A stretch of DNA of 64,000 bases. It comes from Alphaproteobacteria bacterium. Its GTDB lineage: Bacteria > Pseudomonadota > Alphaproteobacteria > Rhodobacterales > Rhodobacteraceae. Below are positions 36,736-45,598 of the stretch, piece by piece. The notes below the pieces were generated by a model. The model was not told where the DNA came from and did no database searches. It worked only from the letters and a program-made list of their open reading frames with translations. The stretch is from the NCBI GenBank assembly GCA_030429495.1, contig JAUIFH010000001.1, positions 124,001-188,000 of the forward strand. Direction: 5' to 3'. A program made the translations under genes and the position numbers. The stretch's first letter is position 1. Each line of letters starts with the position of its first letter.

Positions 36736-37986
36736 TCACCTCGCCGTCGTCGTGCCGGTCTCGACCACGTAGTCGAGCGTGCGGAAGCGGTTCAGCCCGA
36801 AGGGCGCGGTCAGGGGATCGGGACGTCCGGTCGCGATCAGGTGTGCAAGCCCGGCGCCGCCCGCCGGGATCGCCTTGTAGCCGCCCCACCAGCCGGCGCT
36901 GACGATCAGACCAGGAATGTCCGTCGCCGAGACGATGGGCGTCGCATCATGCGCCATGTCCAGATGCCCGCCCCATTGCCGCATCAGCTTCAGCCGTCGG
37001 AACCTCGGGAACAGGTCCAGCATCGCGGCGACGGTGTCTTCGAAGACCGATTGCTTGATGTCGCGTCGGAACGACTGGCCAAGGTCGGTCGCACCGCCGA
37101 TCACCAGTTCTCCCTTGTCGGACTGACTGAGATAGACGCCGAGATCGGGGCAGTTGACGATGACATCCACGACCGGCTTCACCGGTTCCGACACGAAGGC
37201 CGTCAGGTTGATCGTTCTGAGAGGAAGGCGAAGCCCCGCGGTTTCGGTCAGCGTCGTTGTATGGCCCGAAACTGCCAGCGCCACTGTTTTTGCCCGAACC
37301 GTGCCGCGCGGCGTCTCCACGCCAGCGATGGCCCCGTCCGCGCCGCGCAAGAGCTTCGTCGCCGGCGTCTTCTGGTGCATCTCGACGCCCATCGCGTCGG
37401 CGGCGCGGGCATAGCCCCAGGCGACCGCGTCGTGCCGGTTGACCGCCGCATCGGTATGGACCGCTGCCCCGAGGATCGGAAGGCGGCTGTCCGGCCGACC
37501 GCCGGTCAGCGCGGGCACCCGTCGGCGCAGCTCATCGACGCTGATATCCTCGTAGGTCGCGCCGTAGATATCCATGATCAGCCGCCGCCGGCGACGGTCG
37601 CGCACCATGCCCCAGGTCTGCAACACGTCGATCATCGTGCGCTTGGAGTGCATCATGTTGAAGTTCAGCTCGCGCGTGAGCCCTTCGAACATCGCCACGG
37701 ATTTCACGTAGAACGGGATCGATTCGTCGCGCATGTAGTTCGACCGGATCGTCACCGTGTTGCGCGCGACATTGCCGCCGCCAAGCCATCCTGCCTCCAG
37801 CACCGCAACGTCGGTGATGCCGTGTTCCTTCGCCAGGTAGTAGGCCGCAGCAAGGCCGTGCCCGCCCGCGCCGACAATGATGGCGTCGTAGCGGTCCTTC
37901 AGCGGCGGGCTGCGCCAGGCCTCAGCCCATCCGCGATGGCCGGAGAGCGCATTCCGCGCGAGGGAGAGAATTGAATATCGTTGCAT
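36736..37986 (-). CDS. soxB: sarcosine oxidase beta subunit
   Basis: A 416-residue flavin subunit of the enzyme, with the FAD-binding Rossmann motif VGAGGHGLAAAYYLAKEHG near residue 38 and the substrate region LGAAVHTDAAVNRHDAVAWG. In the family the site covalently holding FMN is on this subunit. The ATG at 37986 (MQRYSILSLARNAL) agrees with other SoxB proteins; a GTG at 38010 or ATG at 38007 would add 7-8 residues. There is no ribosome site, and a Fur-like palindrome begins 4 bases upstream. Head gene of the operon. Confidence 0.94.
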   Translation of the reverse strand: MQRYSILSLARNALSGHRGWAEAWRSPPLKDRYDAIIVGAGGHGLAAAYYLAKEHGITDVAVLEAGWLGGGNVARNTVTIRSNYMRDESIPFYVKSVAMFEGLTRELNFNMMHSKRTMIDVLQTWGMVRDRRRRRLIMDIYGATYEDISVDELRRRVPALTGGRPDSRLPILGAAVHTDAAVNRHDAVAWGYARAADAMGVEMHQKTPATKLLRGADGAIAGVETPRGTVRAKTVALAVSGHTTTLTETAGLRLPLRTINLTAFVSEPVKPVVDVIVNCPDLGVYLSQSDKGELVIGGATDLGQSFRRDIKQSVFEDTVAAMLDLFPRFRRLKLMRQWGGHLDMAHDATPIVSATDIPGLIVSAGWWGGYKAIPAGGAGLAHLIATGRPDPLTAPFGLNRFRTLDYVVETGTTTAR

Positions 37987-37989
37987 GAC

Positions 37990-38008
37990 GATAATGATAT
38001 TCACCATC
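37990..38008. promoter_or_regulatory. Fur/Mur-like palindrome upstream of soxB
   Basis: GATAATGATATTCACCATC matches the classical 19-base Fur box consensus in 16 of 19 positions; the mismatches are at positions 11, 15 and 16. It sits immediately upstream of the soxB start codon and overlaps any promoter there. In Rhodobacterales, Fur homologues (often called Mur) usually respond to manganese. This is a sequence match only; nothing here shows binding. Confidence 0.4.
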
Positions 38009-38043
38009 ACTCACCGATTTGGCAAGCAGGAACAGGGTTGGCG

Positions 38044-38679
38044 TTACGACTGCCGAATCCGAAACATCGCCGGCCGGCTCTCGGCCGCGACAAGACGACC
38101 GTTCGGCAGGTCATTGCCGTCGAGCTTCCAGGCGATGTCCGCTTCCGACAGCCCGTAGCCCTCCCAGCGGCGGCGCAGGCGTTCCATCAGCTCCGCTTCC
38201 GGCACCTCGACCATCACAGTGATGTCGAACAGCGCTGCGAGCGCATCCCATGAGGGGCGTCGAAGCAGCAGGTAGTTGCCCTCGGCAACCACGACCCGCA
38301 CCGACCGCCGGATGAGCCGTGCCCCGGCGCGTGCGATCTCCAGATCGCGATCGAAGACCGGAACGGCGACCGCCTCCTCCTCATTCTGGCGCAGCCGCAG
38401 CAGCGCATGGCGCAGCCCGTCGATATCGAAGGTTTCCGGTGCGCCTTTGCGTGGCCTCAGCCCGGCGGGAACCAGATGCTGATCGTCGTAATGAAACCCG
38501 TCCATCGCGAGTAGATCGGCCGATCCTGGCTCCTCCGCATTCAAGCGTGTGACGAGGCCCTCTGCCGTCGTGGACTTGCCGGAGGCGGGCGGACCGGCAA
38601 TCGCGCAGATCACCCGCCGGTCCGGGGCGAAGGCAAGAAGATGGCGCGTCAGGGTCTCGATATCGGTGTCCTGCGCCAT
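38044..38679 (-). CDS. P-loop nucleoside/nucleotide or sugar kinase-like protein (FrcK-like)
   Basis: A 211-residue P-loop phosphotransferase: Walker A is AIAGPPASGKST near residue 29, the GFHYDDQHLVPAGL region and the VVVAEGNYLLLRRP strand follow, as in the uridine kinase/pantothenate kinase class. Homologues in rhizobia lie in fructose transport operons as frcK, but this gene is 18 kb from the frc genes of the window. AAGGAG precedes the ATG at 38679. It is upstream of soxB on the same strand with 57 bases between, so co-transcription is possible. The substrate is unknown. Confidence 0.7.
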   Translation of the reverse strand: MAQDTDIETLTRHLLAFAPDRRVICAIAGPPASGKSTTAEGLVTRLNAEEPGSADLLAMDGFHYDDQHLVPAGLRPRKGAPETFDIDGLRHALLRLRQNEEEAVAVPVFDRDLEIARAGARLIRRSVRVVVAEGNYLLLRRPSWDALAALFDITVMVEVPEAELMERLRRRWEGYGLSEADIAWKLDGNDLPNGRLVAAESRPAMFRIRQS

Positions 38680-38825
38680 GTCTGCTCCTTCCTCTTCAAC
38701 CGCCTGATCCCTGCGCGGGAAGCTTGCCGCGCCCCGGCCCCCGCCGGCAAGCCCCCTGCCCGACCCTGTCCGACAAGACGATTGTTCCCGGCCCGGTTTC
38801 CGACTAAACCCGGCCGAGGCAATCA

Positions 38826-40754
38826 ATGGCGCCAGACGTGACCGACCGACCGAAAACCCCGACGCTCGACCGTGTGAGCGTTCCTGCCGACCTCAAGGCG
38901 CTGACCGACCGTGAGCTGCGGGCGCTTGCCGATGAGCTGAGAGCAGAGACGATTTCGGCCGTTTCGGTGACGGGCGGCCATCTCGGCGCCGGGCTTGGCG
39001 TGGTGGAACTGACCGTCGCGCTCCATGCCGTCTTCGACACGCCGCGCGACAAGATCATCTGGGATGTCGGCCACCAGTGCTATCCGCACAAGATCCTGAC
39101 CGGGCGGCGCGACCGGATCCGCACGCTGCGGATGAAGGACGGCCTGTCCGGCTTCACTAAGCGGTCGGAAAGCCCCTACGACCCCTTCGGTGCCGCTCAT
39201 AGCTCCACCTCGATCTCGGCCGCGCTGGGCTTTGCCGCCGCCCGCGACCTCGGCGGCGATCCCGGCGATGCCGTGGCGGTGATCGGCGACGGCGCGATGA
39301 GTGCGGGCATGGCCTACGAGGCGATGAACAATGCCGGCCACCTGAAGAAGCGGCTCTTCGTCGTCCTGAACGACAACGAGATGTCGATTGCCCCCCCGGT
39401 GGGCGCGATGTCGGCCTACCTCTCGCGTCTTTATGCCGGCGCGCCGTTCCAGGAATTCAAGGCCGCCGCGAAGGGGGCCGTCAGCCTGCTGCCGGAGCCG
39501 TTCCAGGAAGGTGCGCGTCGCGCGAAAGAGATGCTGAAGGGCATGACGATCGGCGGCACTTTGTTCGAGGAACTCGGCTTTTCCTATGTCGGCCCCATCG
39601 ACGGCCATGACATGGAGCAGCTTCTGCCGGTCCTGCGGACCGCGCATGAGCGGGCCACGGGCCCGATCCTCATTCATGTGCTGACCCGCAAGGGCAAGGG
39701 CTATGCCCCCGCCGAACGCGCCGCCGACAAGGGCCATGCCACCGCGAAGTTCAACGTCCTGACCGGCGAGCAGAAGAAGGCACCCTCGAACGCGCCGTCC
39801 TACACCAAGGTCTTCGCCCAAAGCCTGATCCGCGAGGGCGAAGCCGACGACCGCGTCGTCGCCGTCACCGCCGCCATGCCCGACGGGACCGGCCTCAACC
39901 TCTTCGCCGAACGTTTCCCGAAGCGCTGCTTCGATGTCGGCATCGCCGAACAGCACGCCGTCACCTTCTCTGCCGGTCTTGCCGCCGCCGGGCTGAAGCC
40001 GTTCTGCGCGCTCTACTCGACCTTCCTTCAGCGCGGTTACGATCAGGTCGTCCATGATGTCGCGATCCAGCGCCTGCCCGTCCGCTTCGCCATCGACCGA
40101 GCGGGGCTTGTCGGCGCCGACGGCGCGACCCATGCCGGCGCGTTCGACGTGGCCTACCTCGCCAACCTGCCCGGCATGGTGGTGATGGCCGCCGCCGACG
40201 AGGCCGAACTGGTGCACATGGTCGCCACCGCCGCCGCCATCGACGACCGCCCGTCAGCCTTCCGCTATCCGCGCGGCGAGGGCGTGGGCGTCGACATGCC
40301 CGAACGGGGCCGGCCGCTCGAGATCGGCAGGGGTCGCATCATCGCCGAGGGCGGCCGTGTCGCGATCCTTTCCTTCGGCACGCGCCTTGCCGAAGTGCTG
40401 AAGGCGCGCGAGGCGCTGGGCCAACGCGGCCTTGCCCCTACCGTAGCCGACGCACGCTTCGCCAAGCCGCTGGACCGCGATCTGATCCTGCAACTGGTCG
40501 CCGAGCACGAGGCGCTGATCACCGTCGAGGAAGGCGCCGTTGGTGGCTTCGGCTCCCATGTCGCGCAGCTTCTGGCGGACGAAGGTGCTTTCGACTGTGG
40601 CCTCAAATTCCGCTCCATGGTGCTGCCCGACACGTTCATCGACCAGGCCAGTCCGGAGGACATGTATGCTTCCGCAGGCATGAATGCGCCGCAGATCGAG
40701 GCCAAGGTGCTTGAGGTTCTGGGCGTCGCGAGCGTCACGTCCCGGCGCGCCTGA
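38826..40754 (+). CDS. dxs: 1-deoxy-D-xylulose-5-phosphate synthase
   Basis: Thiamine-diphosphate enzyme that condenses pyruvate and glyceraldehyde 3-phosphate, the entry step of the MEP isoprenoid pathway. 642 residues is typical. The thiamine motif starts with [19 protein letters not shown] (split as [13 protein letters not shown] and MNNAG), [10 protein letters not shown]-like [11 protein letters not shown] is near residue 81, and the catalytic glutamate is in [18 protein letters not shown] precedes the ATG at 38826. Divergent from the kinase gene; isoprenoids here feed ubiquinone (ubiG) and undecaprenyl phosphate (uppP). Confidence 0.97.
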   Translation: MAPDVTDRPKTPTLDRVSVPADLKALTDRELRALADELRAETISAVSVTGGHLGAGLGVVELTVALHAVFDTPRDKIIWDVGHQCYPHKILTGRRDRIRTLRMKDGLSGFTKRSESPYDPFGAAHSSTSISAALGFAAARDLGGDPGDAVAVIGDGAMSAGMAYEAMNNAGHLKKRLFVVLNDNEMSIAPPVGAMSAYLSRLYAGAPFQEFKAAAKGAVSLLPEPFQEGARRAKEMLKGMTIGGTLFEELGFSYVGPIDGHDMEQLLPVLRTAHERATGPILIHVLTRKGKGYAPAERAADKGHATAKFNVLTGEQKKAPSNAPSYTKVFAQSLIREGEADDRVVAVTAAMPDGTGLNLFAERFPKRCFDVGIAEQHAVTFSAGLAAAGLKPFCALYSTFLQRGYDQVVHDVAIQRLPVRFAIDRAGLVGADGATHAGAFDVAYLANLPGMVVMAAADEAELVHMVATAAAIDDRPSAFRYPRGEGVGVDMPERGRPLEIGRGRIIAEGGRVAILSFGTRLAEVLKAREALGQRGLAPTVADARFAKPLDRDLILQLVAEHEALITVEEGAVGGFGSHVAQLLADEGAFDCGLKFRSMVLPDTFIDQASPEDMYASAGMNAPQIEAKVLEVLGVASVTSRRA

Positions 40755-40861
40755 CGAGAACGTGAATTCGCAATCTGTTGAAGGACTTTCAGCGGCCGGC
40801 CGGCTTTCCAGCGTGGTCACAGGGTTTTAGCCTTCAGGAAGTCACAGCCCTGAGGATCGTC

Positions 40862-41530
40862 ATGCTCCGCCTCGCCCTAGCCTTCTGCCTGCTCGCCCTT
40901 CCCGCGACGGCCCAGACCGCGCCCTCGCGATCGGAAATCGCCGCCTATACCGGCCTTCATCGCGCGGCGCACGAAGGCAACGTGAATGAGATTGTTCGCC
41001 TGATCGCCGAAGGCGCCGACATCAATGCGCGCGACCGCCGCCGCCGCACTCCGTCCATCGTCGCCGCCTTCGCCTCCAACGACGCCGCGCTCCGCGCCCT
41101 TGCCGAAGCAGGTGCCGACATGAATGCGCAGGACGCCCAGGGTTACGGTGTCGTCACCATAGCCGCAGTGGCGAACGATCCCGACCTGATGTCGCTTGCG
41201 TTGAGTTACGGCAACCGCCCCGACCTGATCCACACGAACTGGAACGGCACGGCGCTGATCGCCGCCTCAGAACTCGGCAACCACGAGGTGGTGCGCCGCC
41301 TGATCGCGGCTGGCTCACCGCTTGACCATGTCAACAATCTCGGCTGGAACGCCCTGATCGAGGCGGTCGTTCTCGGCAATGGCGGCCCAGACCACCAGAA
41401 AACCGTTCGTTACCTGATCGAGGCGGGTGCGGATGCCAGCATCGCCGACCGCGACGGGGTCACGCCGCTCGAACATGCCAAGGCGCGCGGATTCACCGAG
41501 ATCACGAACCTCATTGAGGCGGCCGACTGA
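40862..41530 (+). CDS. exported ankyrin-repeat protein
   Basis: A 222-residue protein with a signal peptide (MLRLALAFCLLALPATAQ) and about five ankyrin repeats (from GLHRAAHEGNVNEIVRLIAEGADINARD to the end, including NWNGTALIAASELGNHEVVRRLIAAGSPL). It would be a periplasmic protein-binding scaffold. The ATG at 40862 gives the clean leader; an in-frame ATG at 40778 would add an implausible 28-residue front. No partner can be named from the neighbourhood. Confidence 0.83.
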   Translation: MLRLALAFCLLALPATAQTAPSRSEIAAYTGLHRAAHEGNVNEIVRLIAEGADINARDRRRRTPSIVAAFASNDAALRALAEAGADMNAQDAQGYGVVTIAAVANDPDLMSLALSYGNRPDLIHTNWNGTALIAASELGNHEVVRRLIAAGSPLDHVNNLGWNALIEAVVLGNGGPDHQKTVRYLIEAGADASIADRDGVTPLEHAKARGFTEITNLIEAAD

Positions 41531-41588
41531 TGCCAGCCACCGGCAAGTTCAGCAGCTTCAGAGTTCTTTCGGCACCGCGTTGGCCATG

Positions 41589-41783
41589 TCAGGCCGTGCG
41601 GCCGCGCTCGATCCTGACAAATTCGCGTACCCGCGCCGCCTCGTTGCGGTCCACCGGCCGCTCGTAAAGCGCCTTCGACGCTGGATGGGTTCCGCTTTCG
41701 CCCTGCCCCTTCTCGACTTCGACATAGTGCTTCATGCGGCCACCTTCCGGTGATTTCCGACGGTCGACTACGTGCCGGGTCAT
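41589..41783 (-). CDS. small basic protein of 64 residues, unknown
   Basis: A short gene on the minus strand preceded by GAGGAGGAGAGC, a strong ribosome site. The 64 residues are charged (MTRHVVDRRKSPEGGRM, then EVEKGQGESGTHPASK and VDRNEAARVREFVRIERG). No leader, membrane segment or known family is visible. An internal ATG at 41735 (MKHYVEVEKG) is an alternative start of 48 residues. It lies between the ankyrin gene and queG, with the same strand as queG but 98 bases downstream of it. Confidence 0.5.
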   Translation of the reverse strand: MTRHVVDRRKSPEGGRMKHYVEVEKGQGESGTHPASKALYERPVDRNEAARVREFVRIERGRTA

Positions 41784-41880
41784 GCTCTCCTCCTCGGTTC
41801 GTCTCGTCGCATCCCGCTGGGGAATGCCCGAAGGATGGGGCCGAATCGTCGCGATTGCCACCCTTTTCACCGCCGGCGCA

Positions 41881-42939
41881 TCAATTCCGGCGGCCCGCCG
41901 CCAGTCGTGCCGCGGCCCAACGCGCGGCTTCGGCCACAACCGGATCGGGGTCGTCACGCAGGCCCTCAGCGACCGGCTTCAGGCGGTACAGACCCGAATT
42001 TCCGATCGCGTAGAGAACATTGCGCACGAATCGTTCCCGCCCGATCCGCTTGATCGGGCTGCCGGAAAACCGCGCCCGGAATGCCGCGTCGTCGAGTCCA
42101 GACAGTTCCTCAAGTGCCGGCGCGCCAACCCGTGCGTCATAGCCCGCCTCCCGTGCGGCCACCGCGAACTTGTTCCACGGGCAGACGGCAAGGCAGTCGT
42201 CGCAGCCATATATCCGGTTGCCGAGAAGCGGGCGCAGTTCCTCATCTACCGGTCCCTTGTGCTCGATCGTCAGGTAGGAAATGCAGCGCCGCGCATCGAG
42301 CTGATAGGGCGCCGGAAACGCCTTGGTCGGACAGATATCGAGACACGCCCGGCACGACCCGCAATGATCCGTCTCCGCCGCATCCTTCGGCAGGTCGAGT
42401 GTGGTGAAGATCGCGCCGAGAAAGAACCAGCTGCCAAGCTCCCGACCCACCAGATTCGTATGCTTGCCCTGCCAGCCGATCCCCGCGGCCTGCCCCAGCG
42501 GTTTCTCCATCACCGGCGCGGTATCGACGAAAACCTTGATTTCCGCGGGAACAGAGCCTTTTCTTGCCTCGTCGATCAGCCAGCGCCCGACCCGCTTGAG
42601 CCGCTTCTTCACAAGGTCATGGTAGTCGCGCCCCTGCGCGTAGCACGACACCGCCGCACGGTCCGGTTGCTCCAGCACCTCAAGCGGATCGCCCTCGGGC
42701 GTATAGACCTCCGCCAGCATGATGACCGAACGTGCTTCGGGCCAGAGTGCCGCCGGATCGCCGCGCCAGCCCATCCGCTCCGCCATCCAGGACATCTGCC
42801 CGTGCCGCCCGGCTTCGACAAACCCCGCAAGTCGCGCCGCCGCTTCGGGGATCGCCGACGGCGCGCAGATGCCGCAGGCTGAGAACCCTTCTGCCGCCGC
42901 GCGTTCCCGGAGGCGCAGCGTCAGGTCGGCGACGGTCAC
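41881..42939 (-). CDS. queG: epoxyqueuosine reductase
   Basis: Reduces epoxyqueuosine to queuosine in tRNA, the last step of Q-tRNA synthesis. Two 4Fe-4S sets are visible: [12 protein letters not shown] and [13 protein letters not shown]. The catalytic aspartate is in [13 protein letters not shown] and the cobalamin-binding core surrounds [16 protein letters not shown]. The enzyme needs cobalamin, and a cobalamin cluster stands at the far end of this window. I put the start at the GTG at 42939 ([14 protein letters not shown]), since the ATG-less frame continues to a TTG at 42963; the true start could be either. Confidence 0.9.
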   Translation of the reverse strand: MTVADLTLRLRERAAAEGFSACGICAPSAIPEAAARLAGFVEAGRHGQMSWMAERMGWRGDPAALWPEARSVIMLAEVYTPEGDPLEVLEQPDRAAVSCYAQGRDYHDLVKKRLKRVGRWLIDEARKGSVPAEIKVFVDTAPVMEKPLGQAAGIGWQGKHTNLVGRELGSWFFLGAIFTTLDLPKDAAETDHCGSCRACLDICPTKAFPAPYQLDARRCISYLTIEHKGPVDEELRPLLGNRIYGCDDCLAVCPWNKFAVAAREAGYDARVGAPALEELSGLDDAAFRARFSGSPIKRIGRERFVRNVLYAIGNSGLYRLKPVAEGLRDDPDPVVAEAARWAAARLAAGRRN

Positions 42940-42978
42940 GACACCCACCACTTTCTGTCCCAAAATACTTCACGGGGG

Positions 42979-43001
42979 CCCGGGGGTGTGAAACCCCCGG
43001 T
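42979..43001 (-). terminator. strong hairpin between fzlA and queG
   Basis: CCGGGGGT (42980-42987) pairs perfectly with ACCCCCGG (42993-43000) around a five-base loop. On the minus strand it follows the fzlA stop and is trailed by GTATTTTG rather than a pure T-run. It could be a weak terminator, or a processing or stabilising hairpin between fzlA and queG. Confidence 0.45.
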
Positions 43002-43014
43002 CATCCGGCCCGCC

Positions 43015-43677
43015 TCAGAAGTCGAGATCGGCATAATGCGCGGGTGGCGGGAAACCCGGCACCTGATCGGCCAGAAGCGAGCGGAACGAGGGCCGCGACT
43101 TGATCTTGGCGTACCAGTCCTTGACGTTCTGGCTGCGGTTCCAGTCCACATCAGAGATATAGTCGAGCGACGACAGATGCGCCGCCGCGGCGAAATCGGC
43201 CAAAGTCATCTCGTTGCCGGCCAGCCAGCGGCGGGTATCCAGAAGCCAATGCATGTAGTCGATGTGATACTTGATCCGGTTCGCGCCGGACTTGACGTTC
43301 TTCGATTCCGGATACTGGCCCATGACCTTCTTGTTGACCCGCTCATAGAGCAGTTTCGACGTGACCTCGTCATGGAACTTGTCGTCGAACCAGGCGCAGA
43401 GACGGCGCACCTCGTAGCGCGCGTCGGGGTCCTTCGGGATCAGCCGCGGTTCCGGAATCGTCTCGTCGAGATATTCGCAGATCGCCTGGCTTTCCGACAT
43501 TACCTTGCCGTCAAGCCGGATCACCGGGATCTTGCCGGCGGGATTGCGTCGCAGGAAATCCGGCCCCTGTTCCCAGTAGCGTTCCTCGACCAGTTCCACC
43601 TCGACCTTCTTTTCCGCGAGCGTCAGCCGCACCTTGCGGCAGAAGGGCGAGAGGGGGACATGGTAAAGACGGGTCAT
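43015..43677 (-). CDS. fzlA: GST-fold protein, probably cell division protein FzlA
   Basis: A 220-residue glutathione-S-transferase-fold protein. The N-terminal TRLYHVPLSPFCRKVRLTLAEK and the C-terminal PPPAHYADLDF end match the FzlA group, which binds FtsZ and is needed for constriction and septal wall synthesis in Caulobacter; general GSTs lack that tail. I judge FzlA more likely than a detoxifying GST but cannot prove it. It is downstream of mtgA on the same strand, 55 bases apart, which fits a division role. Confidence 0.75.
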   Translation of the reverse strand: MTRLYHVPLSPFCRKVRLTLAEKKVEVELVEERYWEQGPDFLRRNPAGKIPVIRLDGKVMSESQAICEYLDETIPEPRLIPKDPDARYEVRRLCAWFDDKFHDEVTSKLLYERVNKKVMGQYPESKNVKSGANRIKYHIDYMHWLLDTRRWLAGNEMTLADFAAAAHLSSLDYISDVDWNRSQNVKDWYAKIKSRPSFRSLLADQVPGFPPPAHYADLDF

Positions 43678-43732
43678 GAGCGGCCGTTTGCGAAAGGATC
43701 ACCGCCCCTGATACCGGCGCGGGGCGCGTCGT

Positions 43733-44467
43733 TCAATCCTCGAAGCAGGTCGAGCGTCCGTCAGCGCGGATCGTCGCCGCACCTTCGGCGATGGCGCGTG
43801 CCCGGGCGCGAAGGAAGCCAGTCGGCCGCGCCGGGTTGCGACCCTTCGGATCGGGCAGCGCCGCCGCGATCAGCGCCGCCTGCGCCGCGCTGAGATCGGC
43901 GGCGGAGCGGCCGAAATACCGTTGCGCCGCGGCCTCGGCGCCGAAAGCGCCCTTTCCCGTCTCAGCCACGTTCAGATAGACCTCGACGATGCGCCGCTTG
44001 GTCCAGACCAGCTCCACCACCGGGGTCATCACCGCCTCCAGCGCCTTGCGCGGCCAGCTCCGCCCCTGCCAGAGGAAGACGTTCTTCACGACCTGCTGGC
44101 TGAGCGTCGAGGCCCCGCGCCCGGCGCCTTCGTCCAGCGCCGCGCGGATCGCGCGCATGTCGAATCCCCAGTGCAGACAGAAATTTGCGTCCTCAGCGGC
44201 CACGACGGCGCGCGCCATTGCCGGTGCCATGTCCTCAAGCGGCACCCAGTCTCGCTCGACGCCGCCTTGACGCCAGCTTTCGGCGATCATGTAGGGCGTC
44301 ATCACCGGGGGCACGACCGCGAAGAGGAGGACGAGGAAGAGGAACGCCGCAGCTATCGCGATAACACCGCGCCGGACAAGCCTGAGGACACGCCGCAAGG
44401 TCCAGCCGGACCGTGCCGCCGCCGGTTTCTTCCGTGTCCGCGATGTCGGTTTTCTGCTCGTTGCCAT
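43733..44467 (-). CDS. mtgA: monofunctional peptidoglycan glycosyltransferase
   Basis: Polymerises lipid II into glycan strands at the inner membrane, with no transpeptidase domain. A basic cytoplasmic head is followed by a membrane anchor (about residues 35-58, IAIAAAFLFLVLLFAVVP) and the glycosyltransferase 51 domain, with the catalytic glutamate in EDANFCLHWGFD and the motif GASTLSQQVVKNVFLW. 244 residues is typical. It leads a likely two-gene unit with fzlA. Confidence 0.94.
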   Translation of the reverse strand: MATSRKPTSRTRKKPAAARSGWTLRRVLRLVRRGVIAIAAAFLFLVLLFAVVPPVMTPYMIAESWRQGGVERDWVPLEDMAPAMARAVVAAEDANFCLHWGFDMRAIRAALDEGAGRGASTLSQQVVKNVFLWQGRSWPRKALEAVMTPVVELVWTKRRIVEVYLNVAETGKGAFGAEAAAQRYFGRSAADLSAAQAALIAAALPDPKGRNPARPTGFLRARARAIAEGAATIRADGRSTCFED

Positions 44468-44531
44468 TGGCCGAGAAGAACCATGCGGGGGGGCCTGCGG
44501 TCAAGGCTTTCAGCCTATGCCAGGCCCCGGC

Positions 44532-45467
44532 TCAGGCCGCCAGCAGCCGCGCCTCGCGCCCCGTAATGACGCGCCGTGCTGGAAGCAGCCGGCTGATCGC
44601 CGCGCGGCTTTCGATCTCGGGGAACACAGCTGCGATCTCGGCGCGCAGGGCCGATTCGCCATCCAGCATCCAGCTTCCGGGGTGGAAGCTCTCACTCGGT
44701 GCGCCTTCGGCGAAGACGATCTCGTGCATATCGAACAGCAGGTGCACATAGGTCACCCGCTCCATCGGGGCGATGGCAACGCCCGGCCAGTGCAGCAGGT
44801 GCTTTGCGGCGACCAACACCTCCGCTTCGCCCAGCCACAGATCGGCGCGCCAGCCACGGATCAGCATCCGGTGCTGCGGTGACACCAGAAGCGGCCGGTC
44901 GTTGCCGACGACACCCGCCTCGAACCGGATCGGCGCGAACGGGCCGGTTGCTGCCACCTCGCGCTGGCCGATCCAGCGGACCGGCTGCGGCCCGTGGTCG
45001 AGTGTCTCGACCAGATCGCCAACGCCCAATGTCTCGATCGCCACCGGCCCGTCCGGCGTGCCGATCAGGCTACCGAGCGTGAAACAGGGCGGATTGAGCG
45101 TCGTAACGGTCACAGACACGTTGGCGGAGCCGGTCGACACCGTGTTGACGAAGATCGCCGGATCGAGGTTGATTCCGTTCGTGGGCGAGAAGTAGCGACG
45201 CCCGTCCGCAAGATAGAACGTGGCGCCCGAGATGTTCTGGGTCACGCCATTCATCGTGACCCGGATTGTGTCGAAATAGATCGCGGTGATATCGCTGCCG
45301 TCGATCCGGTCGCCATTCGTGGCGGTCGTTCCCGCGCTCGACAGCGTGTTGATGCTGCCCGAACCGGCGACGTTGCTGACCTGTAGATATTGTTGCTGTA
45401 GAACCGTCCCGGCCGGAGGCGGGCTGAACGGATCTATCTGATAAAACTGTTCCGAAAATACTGGCAT
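44532..45467 (-). CDS. Hint-domain protein with Thr/Ser-rich N-terminus
   Basis: A 311-residue protein. Residues about 128-265 form a Hint (hedgehog/intein) autoprocessing domain: Cys128 opens the domain in PPCFTLGSLIGTPDGPV, followed by LGVGDLVETLDHGPQPVRW and LLVSPQHRMLI. Residues 1-127 are Ser/Thr/Asn-rich beta-type sequence without leader, with repeated short motifs. Nothing like a C-terminal extein is visible, so self-cleavage would release the N-terminal part alone. AGGTGGTGAAAG precedes the ATG at 45467. No secretion genes are nearby, and the function is unknown. Confidence 0.8.
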   Translation of the reverse strand: MPVFSEQFYQIDPFSPPPAGTVLQQQYLQVSNVAGSGSINTLSSAGTTATNGDRIDGSDITAIYFDTIRVTMNGVTQNISGATFYLADGRRYFSPTNGINLDPAIFVNTVSTGSANVSVTVTTLNPPCFTLGSLIGTPDGPVAIETLGVGDLVETLDHGPQPVRWIGQREVAATGPFAPIRFEAGVVGNDRPLLVSPQHRMLIRGWRADLWLGEAEVLVAAKHLLHWPGVAIAPMERVTYVHLLFDMHEIVFAEGAPSESFHPGSWMLDGESALRAEIAAVFPEIESRAAISRLLPARRVITGREARLLAA

Positions 45468-45564
45468 CTTTCACCACCTAAGAAGGAACCGGGGGCACTT
45501 GGGCACGAAACCGCCGGCCATGATACAGAATTTTCAGGCCTGACAATAGCGAAGTTGCGGTGAG

Positions 45565-45597
45565 AAGAAGGCGGAGGCGATCGCCGCCTCCGCTTCA
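45565..45597 (-). terminator. rho-independent terminator of gltB
   Basis: GCGGAGGCG (45571-45579) pairs with CGCCTCCGC (45585-45593) around a five-base loop. On the minus strand the stem lies right after the gltB stop and is followed by a T-rich CTTCTTCTC tract. The T-run is broken, so strength is uncertain. Confidence 0.65.
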
Positions 45598-45598
45598 G

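Noticed and set aside
33070-37986. sox genes as sulfur-oxidation genes
   Set aside because: Shared name only; domains are those of sarcosine oxidase (flavin and folate-binding).
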